64,000 bases of DNA. Source: Methylocella silvestris (GTDB lineage: Bacteria; Pseudomonadota; Alphaproteobacteria; Rhizobiales; Beijerinckiaceae). Positions 57,050-64,000 of the stretch are shown piece by piece (position 1 is the first letter of the stretch; every line of letters starts with the position of its first letter). The translations under genes and the position numbers were made by a program. The DNA lies in contig NZ_PDZR01000014.1 in the NCBI RefSeq assembly GCF_002891535.1, positions 36,946 to 100,945 on the forward strand. Reading direction: 5' to 3'. Under the pieces are notes generated by a model. It was not told where the DNA came from. It ran no database searches and saw only the letters and a list, made by a program, of their open reading frames with translations.

Positions 57050-57676
57050 CTACGCCGCCAGCTCGTTCGGGTCGCGCCGATATGAAGCTTCAGCGGCTTT
57101 CGCCGCCATCGTCGCGTGGGCCCACCAGACGAGCTCATCCAAAGCCGACTTCGTGGAGGCAAGCAGGTGTGCCTCGATGTCTTCGATGGGCTTGTTTGCA
57201 CCCATCGGGGAGGTCGACATGAAATCGGCGCCGCCAATGTTGACGGTGGGGGCGGTCGAAACCATTCGCAGCGCACTCGTGATTTGGCGTAGATGCTCAA
57301 TCGCCCGCGCCGCTCCGGCCCCGCCGTAACCAATGGCAGTGAACGGCTTCCGTCCCCACTCCTTATAGGCTTGGTCGAGCGCATTCTTCAGCGCACCCGT
57401 GATCGAGCTGTTGTATTCGGCCACCACGAAAACGAAGCCGTCGTATCGGGCGAGTGTCTTCTGCCAGCGCAATGCCTCGGCGTTCTCGCTGGGCGTCGAC
57501 ATAGGCGGCCCCTTCTCATCAAAGAAGGGCATCGGATGGTCGCGAAGGTCGACAAGCTCCGCCTCGATGTCGTTACGGGCCTGGGTCTGTTTCAGCATCC
57601 ATCCAGCGGCCTTGTCGGCGTACCGACCGGGCCGGGTCGAGCCAATCACGATAGCGATACGGGGTTTGTTGATCAC
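57050..57676 (-). CDS. NAD(P)H-dependent FMN reductase
   Basis: 208-residue flavodoxin-fold protein: FMN phosphate loop GSTRPGR near the N-terminus and VFVVAEYNSSITGALKNALD around residue 80. Members reduce FMN or quinones, and supply flavin to monooxygenases. GTG 57676 follows GAGG; it overlaps the preceding SnoaL gene stop by 4 bp, so they are coupled. Confidence 0.88.
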   Translation of the reverse strand: MINKPRIAIVIGSTRPGRYADKAAGWMLKQTQARNDIEAELVDLRDHPMPFFDEKGPPMSTPSENAEALRWQKTLARYDGFVFVVAEYNSSITGALKNALDQAYKEWGRKPFTAIGYGGAGAARAIEHLRQITSALRMVSTAPTVNIGGADFMSTSPMGANKPIEDIEAHLLASTKSALDELVWWAHATMAAKAAEASYRRDPNELAA

Positions 57677-58107
57677 GATAACCTCATATGTTTTTCGCCA
57701 AGTTGCTGCAGCATTACGGAAGGCAAGTTGTAGCAATCAAAGGATATGATTTTCCCCCCCTCAAGGTGATAAACATCGCAAACCGGGACATCTATTGTCT
57801 TGCCTGTTGGGTGTAGCGTTCCGGAGGCAAGGGCCAGCTCACCTTTATGCGTTCCCCGAATTGCGGTTTCGACAACGACGACGTTCTCCGCGACGTAGAT
57901 GCTAAGTAACTCACGGTGGACGTCGGGGAATGCCCTTGCTAAGCTGGCAATGGAGTCACCAATGGCCTTCCCGTGGAACTTCGTGCCGGAAGCCATATCC
58001 AACATGTATCCATCGCCAGAGAACATTGAGACAAACTTCTCCGTATCTAATCCTTTCCCCTCTGCATAGGTGTAGAGTTTTCTGATGAACTTTTCATTAT
58101 CAAGCAT
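57673..58107 (-). CDS. SnoaL/NTF2-like protein
   Basis: 144 residues with the cone-shaped NTF2 fold pattern: FVSMFSGDGYMLDMASG, AFPDVHREL and VCDVYHLEGGKIISFDCY. Such proteins are small ligand-binding proteins or isomerase/hydratase-like enzymes. Coupled to the FMN reductase gene by a 4-bp overlap. Ligand unknown. Confidence 0.83.
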   Translation of the reverse strand: MLDNEKFIRKLYTYAEGKGLDTEKFVSMFSGDGYMLDMASGTKFHGKAIGDSIASLARAFPDVHRELLSIYVAENVVVVETAIRGTHKGELALASGTLHPTGKTIDVPVCDVYHLEGGKIISFDCYNLPSVMLQQLGEKHMRLS

Positions 58108-58176
58108 AAGCTATCCTTTCTGGAGTTGGTTGCCGCCATTTGGTGCTTCGGCAAGACGTTGCCGCTGTTCAACGCG

Positions 58177-58635
58177 TCAGCTGACTTTACGAATTGTTTC
58201 GTGTGGTATCGGTTTCGATGGGTTAGTGCCTGGGCTCGCGTCCATCTCGGAGGCCCGCGCCAGTGCTTGCGTGTCGATATACTCCCGGATGTTCGCCACT
58301 TTGCCATTTCGAACGGTAATGGCGAAAATCCAATCGTCCTTGAACGGCTTATTCGTGGCTTTGATTTTCCCGTTAGCGACGCCGACGACCAGAACCCGGT
58401 CTGCCTGCGCTACGTATTCGGAGGGCTCTGTAGAAGTTTCAACGGTTTCGGAAGCCTTTTGAAGAAAATCCGTCAATCCCGCGTGCCCGCGATGCGTTCC
58501 GGCCAGTGGCCAGTCCTTTCCCGGAATGATCCACTCGATATCGTCGGCAGACAACGCCAGCAGCCCTTGCTTATCGCCGCGGCCCATTGCTGCAAAAAAA
58601 TCCTTCACAGTCTGGACATTATTTTCGATGCTCAT
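58177..58635 (-). CDS. SnoaL-like polyketide cyclase family protein
   Basis: 152 residues: VKDFFAAMGRGDKQGLLALSADDIEWIIPG and ITVRNGKVANIREYIDT match the SnoaL-like group, which includes small detoxifying or cyclase-like proteins. ATG 58635 follows GGAGAG. It lies 69 bp ahead of the other NTF2-like gene in the same direction, so an operon of two SnoaL genes, FMN reductase and methyltransferase is likely. Confidence 0.85.
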   Translation of the reverse strand: MSIENNVQTVKDFFAAMGRGDKQGLLALSADDIEWIIPGKDWPLAGTHRGHAGLTDFLQKASETVETSTEPSEYVAQADRVLVVGVANGKIKATNKPFKDDWIFAITVRNGKVANIREYIDTQALARASEMDASPGTNPSKPIPHETIRKVS

Positions 58636-58719
58636 TGTAATCTCTCCTTTCCCTTATAACGGTTCGTGTCCGATCTACTCTATTGCTTTCACTGTTAGCG
58701 CCCGGCCGGGCGTAGCGCG

Positions 58720-59453
58720 TCAGATTTGTGCTAGGCCGCCGTCGACGGCAAGCTCGCTGCCGGTCATGAAGCTACTGTCCGACGACGCGAGAAAGGCAGC
58801 AGCCGCCCCGAGCTCCGCCGGATCGCCCATGCGCTGGAGCGGCGTCATCGAGGCGAAGACCTTCATCCCGTCCTCGCCCAGCGCTGCCTTCGCGAGTTCG
58901 GTCGCGGTCGGCCCGGGCGACAGTACGTTGACCCGGATGCCGGCGCCCTTCAGGTCCTCCACCCAGGTCCGCGCCGGATTGCGCACCGCCGCCTTGCTCG
59001 CGCTGTAGGCAGTGAATCCCGGGGCGCCCGTGGCGCCGGCGCTCGATCCGGTCAGGATGATCGAACCGCCCGAGCCCATCAGCGGCAACGCCTTCTGGAC
59101 CGTGAAGATCGTACCCTTCACATTGGTGTCAAAGGTCGCGTCAATGTGCTCGGCGGTGATCTTGCCGAGCGGAAGCGGGCTTCCCGCCCCTGCATTGGCG
59201 AACACGATGTCGAGGCTTCCGCGCTCGGCCCTCACCGCCGCGTAGAGTCGGTCGAGGTCGGCCTCATCCGAGACCGAGCCCTTCACCGCCCGGGCATTGG
59301 GCCCAAGCTCGGCCACAGCCGCGTCGAGCGCTTCCTGCCAGCGGCCGAAGATGAAGACAAAGGCGCCCTCCTCGATGAATCGCTTTGCCGAGGCGAGGCC
59401 ATGCCGGTAGCTCCGCCCGTGATGACGGCGGTCTTTCCATTCAAACTGGTCAT
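58720..59453 (-). pseudogene. short-chain dehydrogenase/reductase, one-base frameshift
   Basis: Starts at ATG 59453 with MTSLNGKTAVITGGATGM, the Rossmann glycine motif, in one frame. After about 18 residues the reading must move to the next frame, which continues LASAKRFIEEGAFVFIFGR, FANAGAGSP, YSASKAAV (catalytic Tyr and Lys) and a normal C-terminus. One G is missing near 59,398-59,401. Without it the protein would be a complete 245-residue SDR. The error or mutation leaves no functional start in the second frame. Next to a divergent LysR regulator. Confidence 0.83.
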
Positions 59454-59731
59454 GTCGTGCAGTCCTTGTTTCGCCGTCCCGGGTATTTGGTTGTACGGGG
59501 AGGTCACCCGAGACCCTCAACATGGGTCCGCTGAGGTCAGGCGTTGAATGCGGAAGCGCGCAAAGCGGTGGTGCAAAAACGATCCGGTAAGGCTACCAAC
59601 GCCAGCCGTGATGATAAGTTCCGCGGTTCGGAATTGGCCCGCACTCGTCGACCTGTGTTACGATGACCGCTCGTACGGCAATACGATGAGTTAGGCTCTG
59701 GAAGGCGCACCCTGCGGTGCCGGATTGCACC

Positions 59732-60628
59732 ATGATCGATTGGGATGACGTTCGCTACTTTCTTGCCGCCGCGCGCGGAGGCTCGGTGCGGGCCGCCGCC
59801 AAGCGTCTCGGAGTAAACCACGCGACCGTGCTGCGACGCATCGCCCAGCTCGAGGAACGCCTCGGGACGCAAATGTTCGAAAAGCTGCCTTCGGGCTACC
59901 GCCTGACGGCGGCGGGCGAGGAGGTCCTCGAGCTCGCGGAGCAGATGGAAGCGTCATCGCACCAGCTGGAGACGCGCGTCCTGGGTCGCGACCAGAGCGT
60001 GCGCGGGCTTTTGCGTGTGACGCTGCCGCCGCCCCTCGCGACACATCTGCTCATGCCGGACTTCGCCGAATTCATGCGTCTGCATCCGGACATCGAGATG
60101 GAAATCTTGTCGTCCGGCGAGCTGGCAAATCTGACCAACCGAGAGGCCGATGTCGCGATCCGCGTCGTCTACGACCGCAAAACCCTGCCGCTCAATCTTC
60201 ACGGCCTAAAGGGGCCGGAGCTGTTCGGCGGCGTCTACATGTCTCGCGATCGGCTAGCCGGATGGCGTGCGGGCGCGCCTGATCCCCTCCGGTGGATCGT
60301 CATAAGCCTTCATGGCATCCCGGATTGGGCCAGCGAGGGTGAGATTCGGACCACCGGGGTTCCATTCAGGATCACGGACGCCGCGGCGCAGATCGTTGCT
60401 GTACGGCAAGGGCTCGGGATCACGACACTGCCGTGCTTCGTCGGCGATGCCGACCCGCTGCTCGTGAGGGCGCCGGGCACGGACCTGCACATCTACGGAA
60501 CGCTCTGGCTTCTCACACAGGGGGAGACACGCAAGACGGAGCGCGTGCGGCTCTTCACGGAGTTCGTATCCCGCAGGCTCGCCGCGTACGCTCCGCTTCT
60601 GGTGGGGCTGTCAATATCGCGCGACTGA
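59732..60628 (+). CDS. LysR-type transcriptional regulator
   Basis: 298 residues. N-terminal winged helix (DDVRYFLAAARGGSVRAAAKRLGVNHATVLRRI, about 5-60) and a C-terminal substrate-binding domain. Divergent from the SDR gene with 278 bp between the starts, the usual arrangement in which the LysR protein controls its neighbour. ATG 59732 is used; GTG 59717 is an alternative. The effector is unknown. Confidence 0.9.
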   Translation: MIDWDDVRYFLAAARGGSVRAAAKRLGVNHATVLRRIAQLEERLGTQMFEKLPSGYRLTAAGEEVLELAEQMEASSHQLETRVLGRDQSVRGLLRVTLPPPLATHLLMPDFAEFMRLHPDIEMEILSSGELANLTNREADVAIRVVYDRKTLPLNLHGLKGPELFGGVYMSRDRLAGWRAGAPDPLRWIVISLHGIPDWASEGEIRTTGVPFRITDAAAQIVAVRQGLGITTLPCFVGDADPLLVRAPGTDLHIYGTLWLLTQGETRKTERVRLFTEFVSRRLAAYAPLLVGLSISRD

Positions 60629-60828
60629 CGCCCGGCAGGTCGCCGTCGACGCTTGCAGTGGACAGGTGTCTGCAAGCGGACATCCCCAGCGTACGACTTG
60701 GGTCGATAGCGCGGCCCGCCTTCCTTCCGCGATCCGGACTTCACGAGGTTCGCCTTGCAATCGGGTGGCGATCCAGAACGTCCCAAGAATTTGGCTAATC
60801 GAGCAAATCACTGTAGAATCAATCTATT

Positions 60829-61119
60829 ATGCGCGCGGAGGCAAGCTTGAGCTTCATCGATGGCGACAGCCGAGATCAGATCAGTCTGCTGCCGGCATGC
60901 ATCGACGACTACGTGGCGCCAGACAGCCTCGTCCGTGTCGTCGATGCATTCGTCGCTAGTCTGGACCTGGCCGAGCGGGGCTTTTAACCGGGTCGTCGCG
61001 GCGGCGACTGGCAGACCAGGATTCCAGCCTGGTGACATGCTCCGCCTCTACATTTGGGGCTATCTCAACCAAGTCCGATCATTGCGACACCTCGAGCGCG
61101 CATGTTCCGTTCGCGAATG
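60829..61119 (+). pseudogene. transposase N-terminal remnant (IS1182-like)
   Basis: From ATG 60829 the frame gives LPACIDDYVAPDSLVRVVDAFVASLDLAERGF and stops at 60,987; the next frame continues GFQPGDMLRLYIWGYLNQVRSLRHLERA to 61,119. Together they match the N-terminal part of IS1182-type transposases. The frameshift and missing DDE domain show a dead fragment. Confidence 0.75.
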
Positions 61120-61132
61120 AACTATGCCTCTC

Positions 61133-61795
61133 TTAAGTGCGCCGGCAACCATCCAGAAATAGATCCACGGCGAAGCGAATGCGGTCGCGGCCCGGATCAT
61201 CCAGTTCGGCCGGAATAAATCCTAATCCGGCACGGCGAAACGGCGGGAGGATGACTGCTGTCATGAAGTAATCAGCCGCGAACGCGGGATCGTCGAGGCT
61301 GATTTCCCCGGTCTTTGTTGCATCAAACAAGGCATGCTCAACAATCGCTGCCGCACGGTGAAAACCGTGAGCATGAAGGTTTCGGGCTAACGCTGGAAAG
61401 CGCAAAGCTTCGCTCGATACGACACGCTCCATGGCGATATTTCGATCGGTAAGGAGCCATCGCAGCAGCATTTCGCTGACCGCGATCAGGCGCGAGCGGA
61501 TATCCCTGCCCACCGGTAGTGACAATTCGAGCGCATCGAGGCGCGCATCGATCGCGCTGGTTATCGCCGCCTCGAAGAGCGCCGCCTTGCCCGGATACCG
61601 CGCATACAGCGTGCGCTTGGTGACGCCGGCGACGTCTGCGATCTGGTCCGTGCTCGTTCCCTTGAATCCATGTTCGAGAAACAGTTCGGCGGCGGCTTCC
61701 AGAATTCGGCCCGAAAGGGCCTTGGCCTCGCTGATTGAAGGGCGGCCGCCTTTCTGTGATCGAGCGTCTTTTTTGGGTTTTGCGGTGGATTTCAT
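61133..61795 (-). CDS. TetR/AcrR family regulator
   Basis: 220 residues. Basic N-terminus, HTH (FLEHGFKGTSTDQIADVAGVTKRTLYARYPGKAALFEAA, about 40-80) and a C-terminal ligand domain resembling the TetR_C_7 type. Divergent from the oleate hydratase gene 134 bp away, so it likely represses that gene in response to a fatty acid, as TetR-like regulators often do. Confidence 0.9.
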   Translation of the reverse strand: MKSTAKPKKDARSQKGGRPSISEAKALSGRILEAAAELFLEHGFKGTSTDQIADVAGVTKRTLYARYPGKAALFEAAITSAIDARLDALELSLPVGRDIRSRLIAVSEMLLRWLLTDRNIAMERVVSSEALRFPALARNLHAHGFHRAAAIVEHALFDATKTGEISLDDPAFAADYFMTAVILPPFRRAGLGFIPAELDDPGRDRIRFAVDLFLDGCRRT

Positions 61796-61874
61796 CGCGT
61801 CTTCTTACCGATCCCAATGACGCCGTTGCGTTCGATCGATCTGACGGAACTCGGAGGCAGGCTGGACAGCATAA

Positions 61875-61889
61875 ACTATACGGCATAGT
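61875..61889. promoter_or_regulatory. candidate TetR operator
   Basis: ACTAT, 5 nt, ATAGT palindrome in the divergent spacer between the TetR gene and oleate hydratase. Confidence 0.4.
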
Positions 61890-61929
61890 GTACTTCTAAC
61901 AAGAGTCTTTGCAAACGAAAGGCCTCATC

Positions 61930-63522
61930 GTGTCCAAGCCCGATCGCTCCGCCACCAAGGCCCATCTCGTGGGCGGCGGCATCGCTTCGCTCGCTGCGGC
62001 GGTGATCCTGATCCGCGACGGGGATCTGCTGGGCAAGAACATCACGATCTACGAGGAGTTGGACCGGATTGGCGGCGCCCTCGACGGCGCCGGCGACGCC
62101 GAGCATGGCTACATCGTCCGCGGCGGCCGGATGATCGAGAGCAAGTATCTGTGCACCTACGATCTCTTCTCCTCCGTCCCGACGCTCGACGGCAAGCAGA
62201 CCGTGACGCAGGAGATCATGCAGTGGAACGAGATCATCAAGACCGGCTCCAAGTCGCGTCTGGTGCGCGCTGGCCACAAGATCGACGCGCCGGAGTTCGG
62301 CCTATCCGAGAAGCATATTCTGACGATCGAGAAGCTGATGGTCGAGCCGGAAGGGCTGCTGGGCAACAGCCGGATCACCGACCATTTCGACGAGGCATTC
62401 TTCCAGACGAACTTCTGGTTCATGTGGTGCACGACTTTCGCTTTCCAGCCATGGCACAGCGTGGTCGAGCTCAAGCGCTATTTCGTGCGCTTCACCCACA
62501 TGGTCGATGGCTTCAACGAGCTGCGCGGGATCATGCGGACCTATTATAATCAATATGACTCGTTCGTTTTGCCGCTGCGCAAATGGCTCGACGAACGCGC
62601 TGTGCAATTCCAGCTTGGAACCACGATCAAGGACATCGCCTTCACTGATAGGGACGGCGAGACCTTCGCCGATGCGCTCGCCTTCGAGCGGGCAGGTGAG
62701 AGCGGCAGCATCGCAGTCGAGCCGCAGGATGTCGTCATTGCCACCCTCGGCTCGATGACCGAGGCGTCCTCCAACGGGACGATGGACGACGTCCCGGTGC
62801 TGAACGACAAGCGCACCGGCGGGGCCTGGGCCTTGTGGGAGACTATCGCCCAAGGTCGCCCGGAGCTGGGTAACCCGGCCAATTTCGCCGACCATGTCGA
62901 CGAATCCAAATGGATGTCGTTCACCACCACGCTCAAGAACACCCAACTGTTTGATCTGATCCGCGACTTCGCCGGAAACGTCCCCGGCGAGGGCGGCTTG
63001 ATCACCTTCACCGACTCCGCCTGGCTGATGTCGATCGTGCTGCCGCATCAGCCGCATTTCATCGGCCAGCCCGACGACGTTCAGGTGCTGTGGGGGTACG
63101 CCCTGTCGATCGGCAAGCCCGGCGACCATGTCGGCAAGCCGATGTCGACCTGCAACGGCCGCGAGATCATGACCGAGCTGCTCGGCCAACTTGGCTCGTC
63201 TGATCGCGCCGAGGCAATCCTCGCCGGCGCGATCTGCCTGCCCTGCATCATGCCCTTCATCACCAGCCAATTTCTGATCCGACAAAAGGGCGATCGCCCA
63301 CAGGTACACCCCAAGGGCTATGCGAACTTCGCCGTGACCGGCCAGTTCTGCGAGCAACCCGACGACGTGGTGTTCACGGTCGAATATTCGATTCGCTCGG
63401 CGATGACGGCGGCCTATTCGCTGCTGCACCTCGATCGCAAGCCGCCGGCGGTCTTCAAGGGACAACTCGACCCGCGCAACCTCTATAAGGCGTTTCGGGC
63501 CCTCCATGACACGAACGGATGA
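61930..63522 (+). CDS. ohyA: oleate hydratase (MCRA family)
   Basis: 530 residues. FAD-binding HLVGGGIASLAAAVILI at the N-terminus, ITIYEELDRIGGALDGAG, RGGRMIESKYLCTYDLFSSVPT, and the substrate-side region FWFMWCTTFAFQPWHSVVELKRYF are characteristic of fatty-acid hydratases that add water to the cis-9 double bond of oleate or linoleate. Length is somewhat below the longest homologues. No ATG fits; GTG 61930 follows AAAGG, and a TTG lies at 61,909. The TetR neighbour suggests induction by unsaturated fatty acids. Confidence 0.93.
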   Translation: MSKPDRSATKAHLVGGGIASLAAAVILIRDGDLLGKNITIYEELDRIGGALDGAGDAEHGYIVRGGRMIESKYLCTYDLFSSVPTLDGKQTVTQEIMQWNEIIKTGSKSRLVRAGHKIDAPEFGLSEKHILTIEKLMVEPEGLLGNSRITDHFDEAFFQTNFWFMWCTTFAFQPWHSVVELKRYFVRFTHMVDGFNELRGIMRTYYNQYDSFVLPLRKWLDERAVQFQLGTTIKDIAFTDRDGETFADALAFERAGESGSIAVEPQDVVIATLGSMTEASSNGTMDDVPVLNDKRTGGAWALWETIAQGRPELGNPANFADHVDESKWMSFTTTLKNTQLFDLIRDFAGNVPGEGGLITFTDSAWLMSIVLPHQPHFIGQPDDVQVLWGYALSIGKPGDHVGKPMSTCNGREIMTELLGQLGSSDRAEAILAGAICLPCIMPFITSQFLIRQKGDRPQVHPKGYANFAVTGQFCEQPDDVVFTVEYSIRSAMTAAYSLLHLDRKPPAVFKGQLDPRNLYKAFRALHDTNG

Positions 63523-63833
63523 TCGGTCCCGCGACATCTATTTTCGAGCGACCTAATATCTCAGGTAAGGGTTCGGCGTTTTTTCCGGTATCCAGGCGGC
63601 TGCACCCGAGACTCAGGAGGCGGGGGATATTGATTTGACCGATCCGGTGCAGATCGCGCGCGACAAAGGAGTCATTCGAGGCAAGCAGCGCCTCATTCTG
63701 CCATGGGCAGGCGCCGCCGCAGCCGCGCGATGCGCTCGCCCACCCGACGGTCCCGATTGCGCGCCGCGCCGCATTGATGGCGCCCCCGATGGGCAGCAGC
63801 TCCGCAAGAATCAACGAGAAGATAGATGCTTTA
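63523..63833. other. 311-bp region between oleate hydratase and IS element
   Basis: Open frames on both strands here have no recognisable family. Nothing supported. Confidence 0.3.
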
Positions 63834-64000
63834 TGGACTTGCCCCGGTTTAGTGGAGAGGCAAACGGTCGTCAGTTTGCTGCTCGCTCGAACTGAGCGGG
63901 GCTCCTATAGCCGAGCGCCGAGTGGCGCCGGATCGGATTGTAGAAGCCGTCGATATAGCGGGCAATGGCGGTGGTCGCGTCCTGGCGGGTCAGGAAGACG
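63834..64000 (-). mobile_element. IS3-family element, right end (continues beyond window)
   Basis: Terminal sequence TGGACTTGCCCCGGTTTAGT at 63,834 resembles IS3-type ends, and the transposase tail lies 37 bp inside. The rest is beyond the window edge. Confidence 0.65.
63871..64000 (-). CDS. IS3-family transposase OrfB, C-terminal 43 residues
   Basis: Frame read leftwards from the edge gives VFLTRQDATTAIARYIDGFYNPIRRHSALGYRSPAQFE, the usual rve-domain C-terminus (YNPIRRHSALGYRSPAQFE) of IS3-group OrfB. It ends at TGA 63,871. The DDE core lies outside the window. Confidence 0.85.
   Translation of the reverse strand, partial: VFLTRQDATTAIARYIDGFYNPIRRHSALGYRSPAQFERAAN

Overview
The window looks like a GC-rich chromosome segment from an alphaproteobacterium of the Rhizobiales/Hyphomicrobiales. 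The support is a GcrA cell-cycle regulator, the collinear phoR-pstSCAB-phoU-phoB locus, an argD-argF-hslO operon and an HTH-RibB-RibA-like fusion. Beijerinckiaceae or Methylocystaceae is my guess at family level, and it is inference only.

Bases 1-40,640 are mostly housekeeping chromosome: the 3' part of ispG, a J-domain protein, a sulfatase, a DUF1345 membrane protein, ispA, mtgA, rpmF, transaldolase, an EF-hand protein, exbB-exbD-tonB, a universal stress protein, a very large DUF4011/SF1-helicase/DUF3320 protein broken by a one-base frameshift, argD-argF-hslO, gcrA, the phosphate regulon with a clear Pho box, a YbhN-like flippase-type protein, a Tat metallophosphoesterase, a histone-deacetylase-like amidohydrolase, ribB, aroC, smpB, dapA, slt, a response regulator and an alpha/beta hydrolase.

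A tRNA-Phe(GAA) gene at 40,561 is followed at once by a P4-type integrase, and the rest of the window (40.6-64 kb) reads as a genomic island. It holds two copies, 11,952 bp apart, of an AlpA-HTH/zinc-ribbon module. The first 699 bp of the two copies are identical. The second copy still drives a tyrosine recombinase, while the first has lost it and ends in two abutting IS5-type elements that cut off a bacteriophytochrome gene. Each copy also carries, on the opposite strand, a promoter-hairpin-T-run arrangement that looks like a roughly 72-nt small RNA. Between the copies lie many remnants (xth, ligD, HNH, SRAP, a paralogue with an internal stop) mixed with apparently intact genes: an RHH regulator with a PHB-depolymerase-type esterase, a phasin, an ATP-dependent DNA ligase and a D12-class adenine methylase.

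Downstream (56-64 kb) is a metabolic cargo region: a methyltransferase, an FMN reductase with two SnoaL-like genes, an SDR gene with a one-base frameshift opposite a LysR regulator, a decayed transposase, a TetR regulator divergent from oleate hydratase, and the end of an IS3-type element running out of the window.

The most interesting points are the predicted duplicated small RNA, the HTH-RibB fusion whose promoter overlaps a palindrome that could be its own operator, the duplicated integrase module with an abrupt identity change, and the giant helicase protein of a type linked to phage defence.
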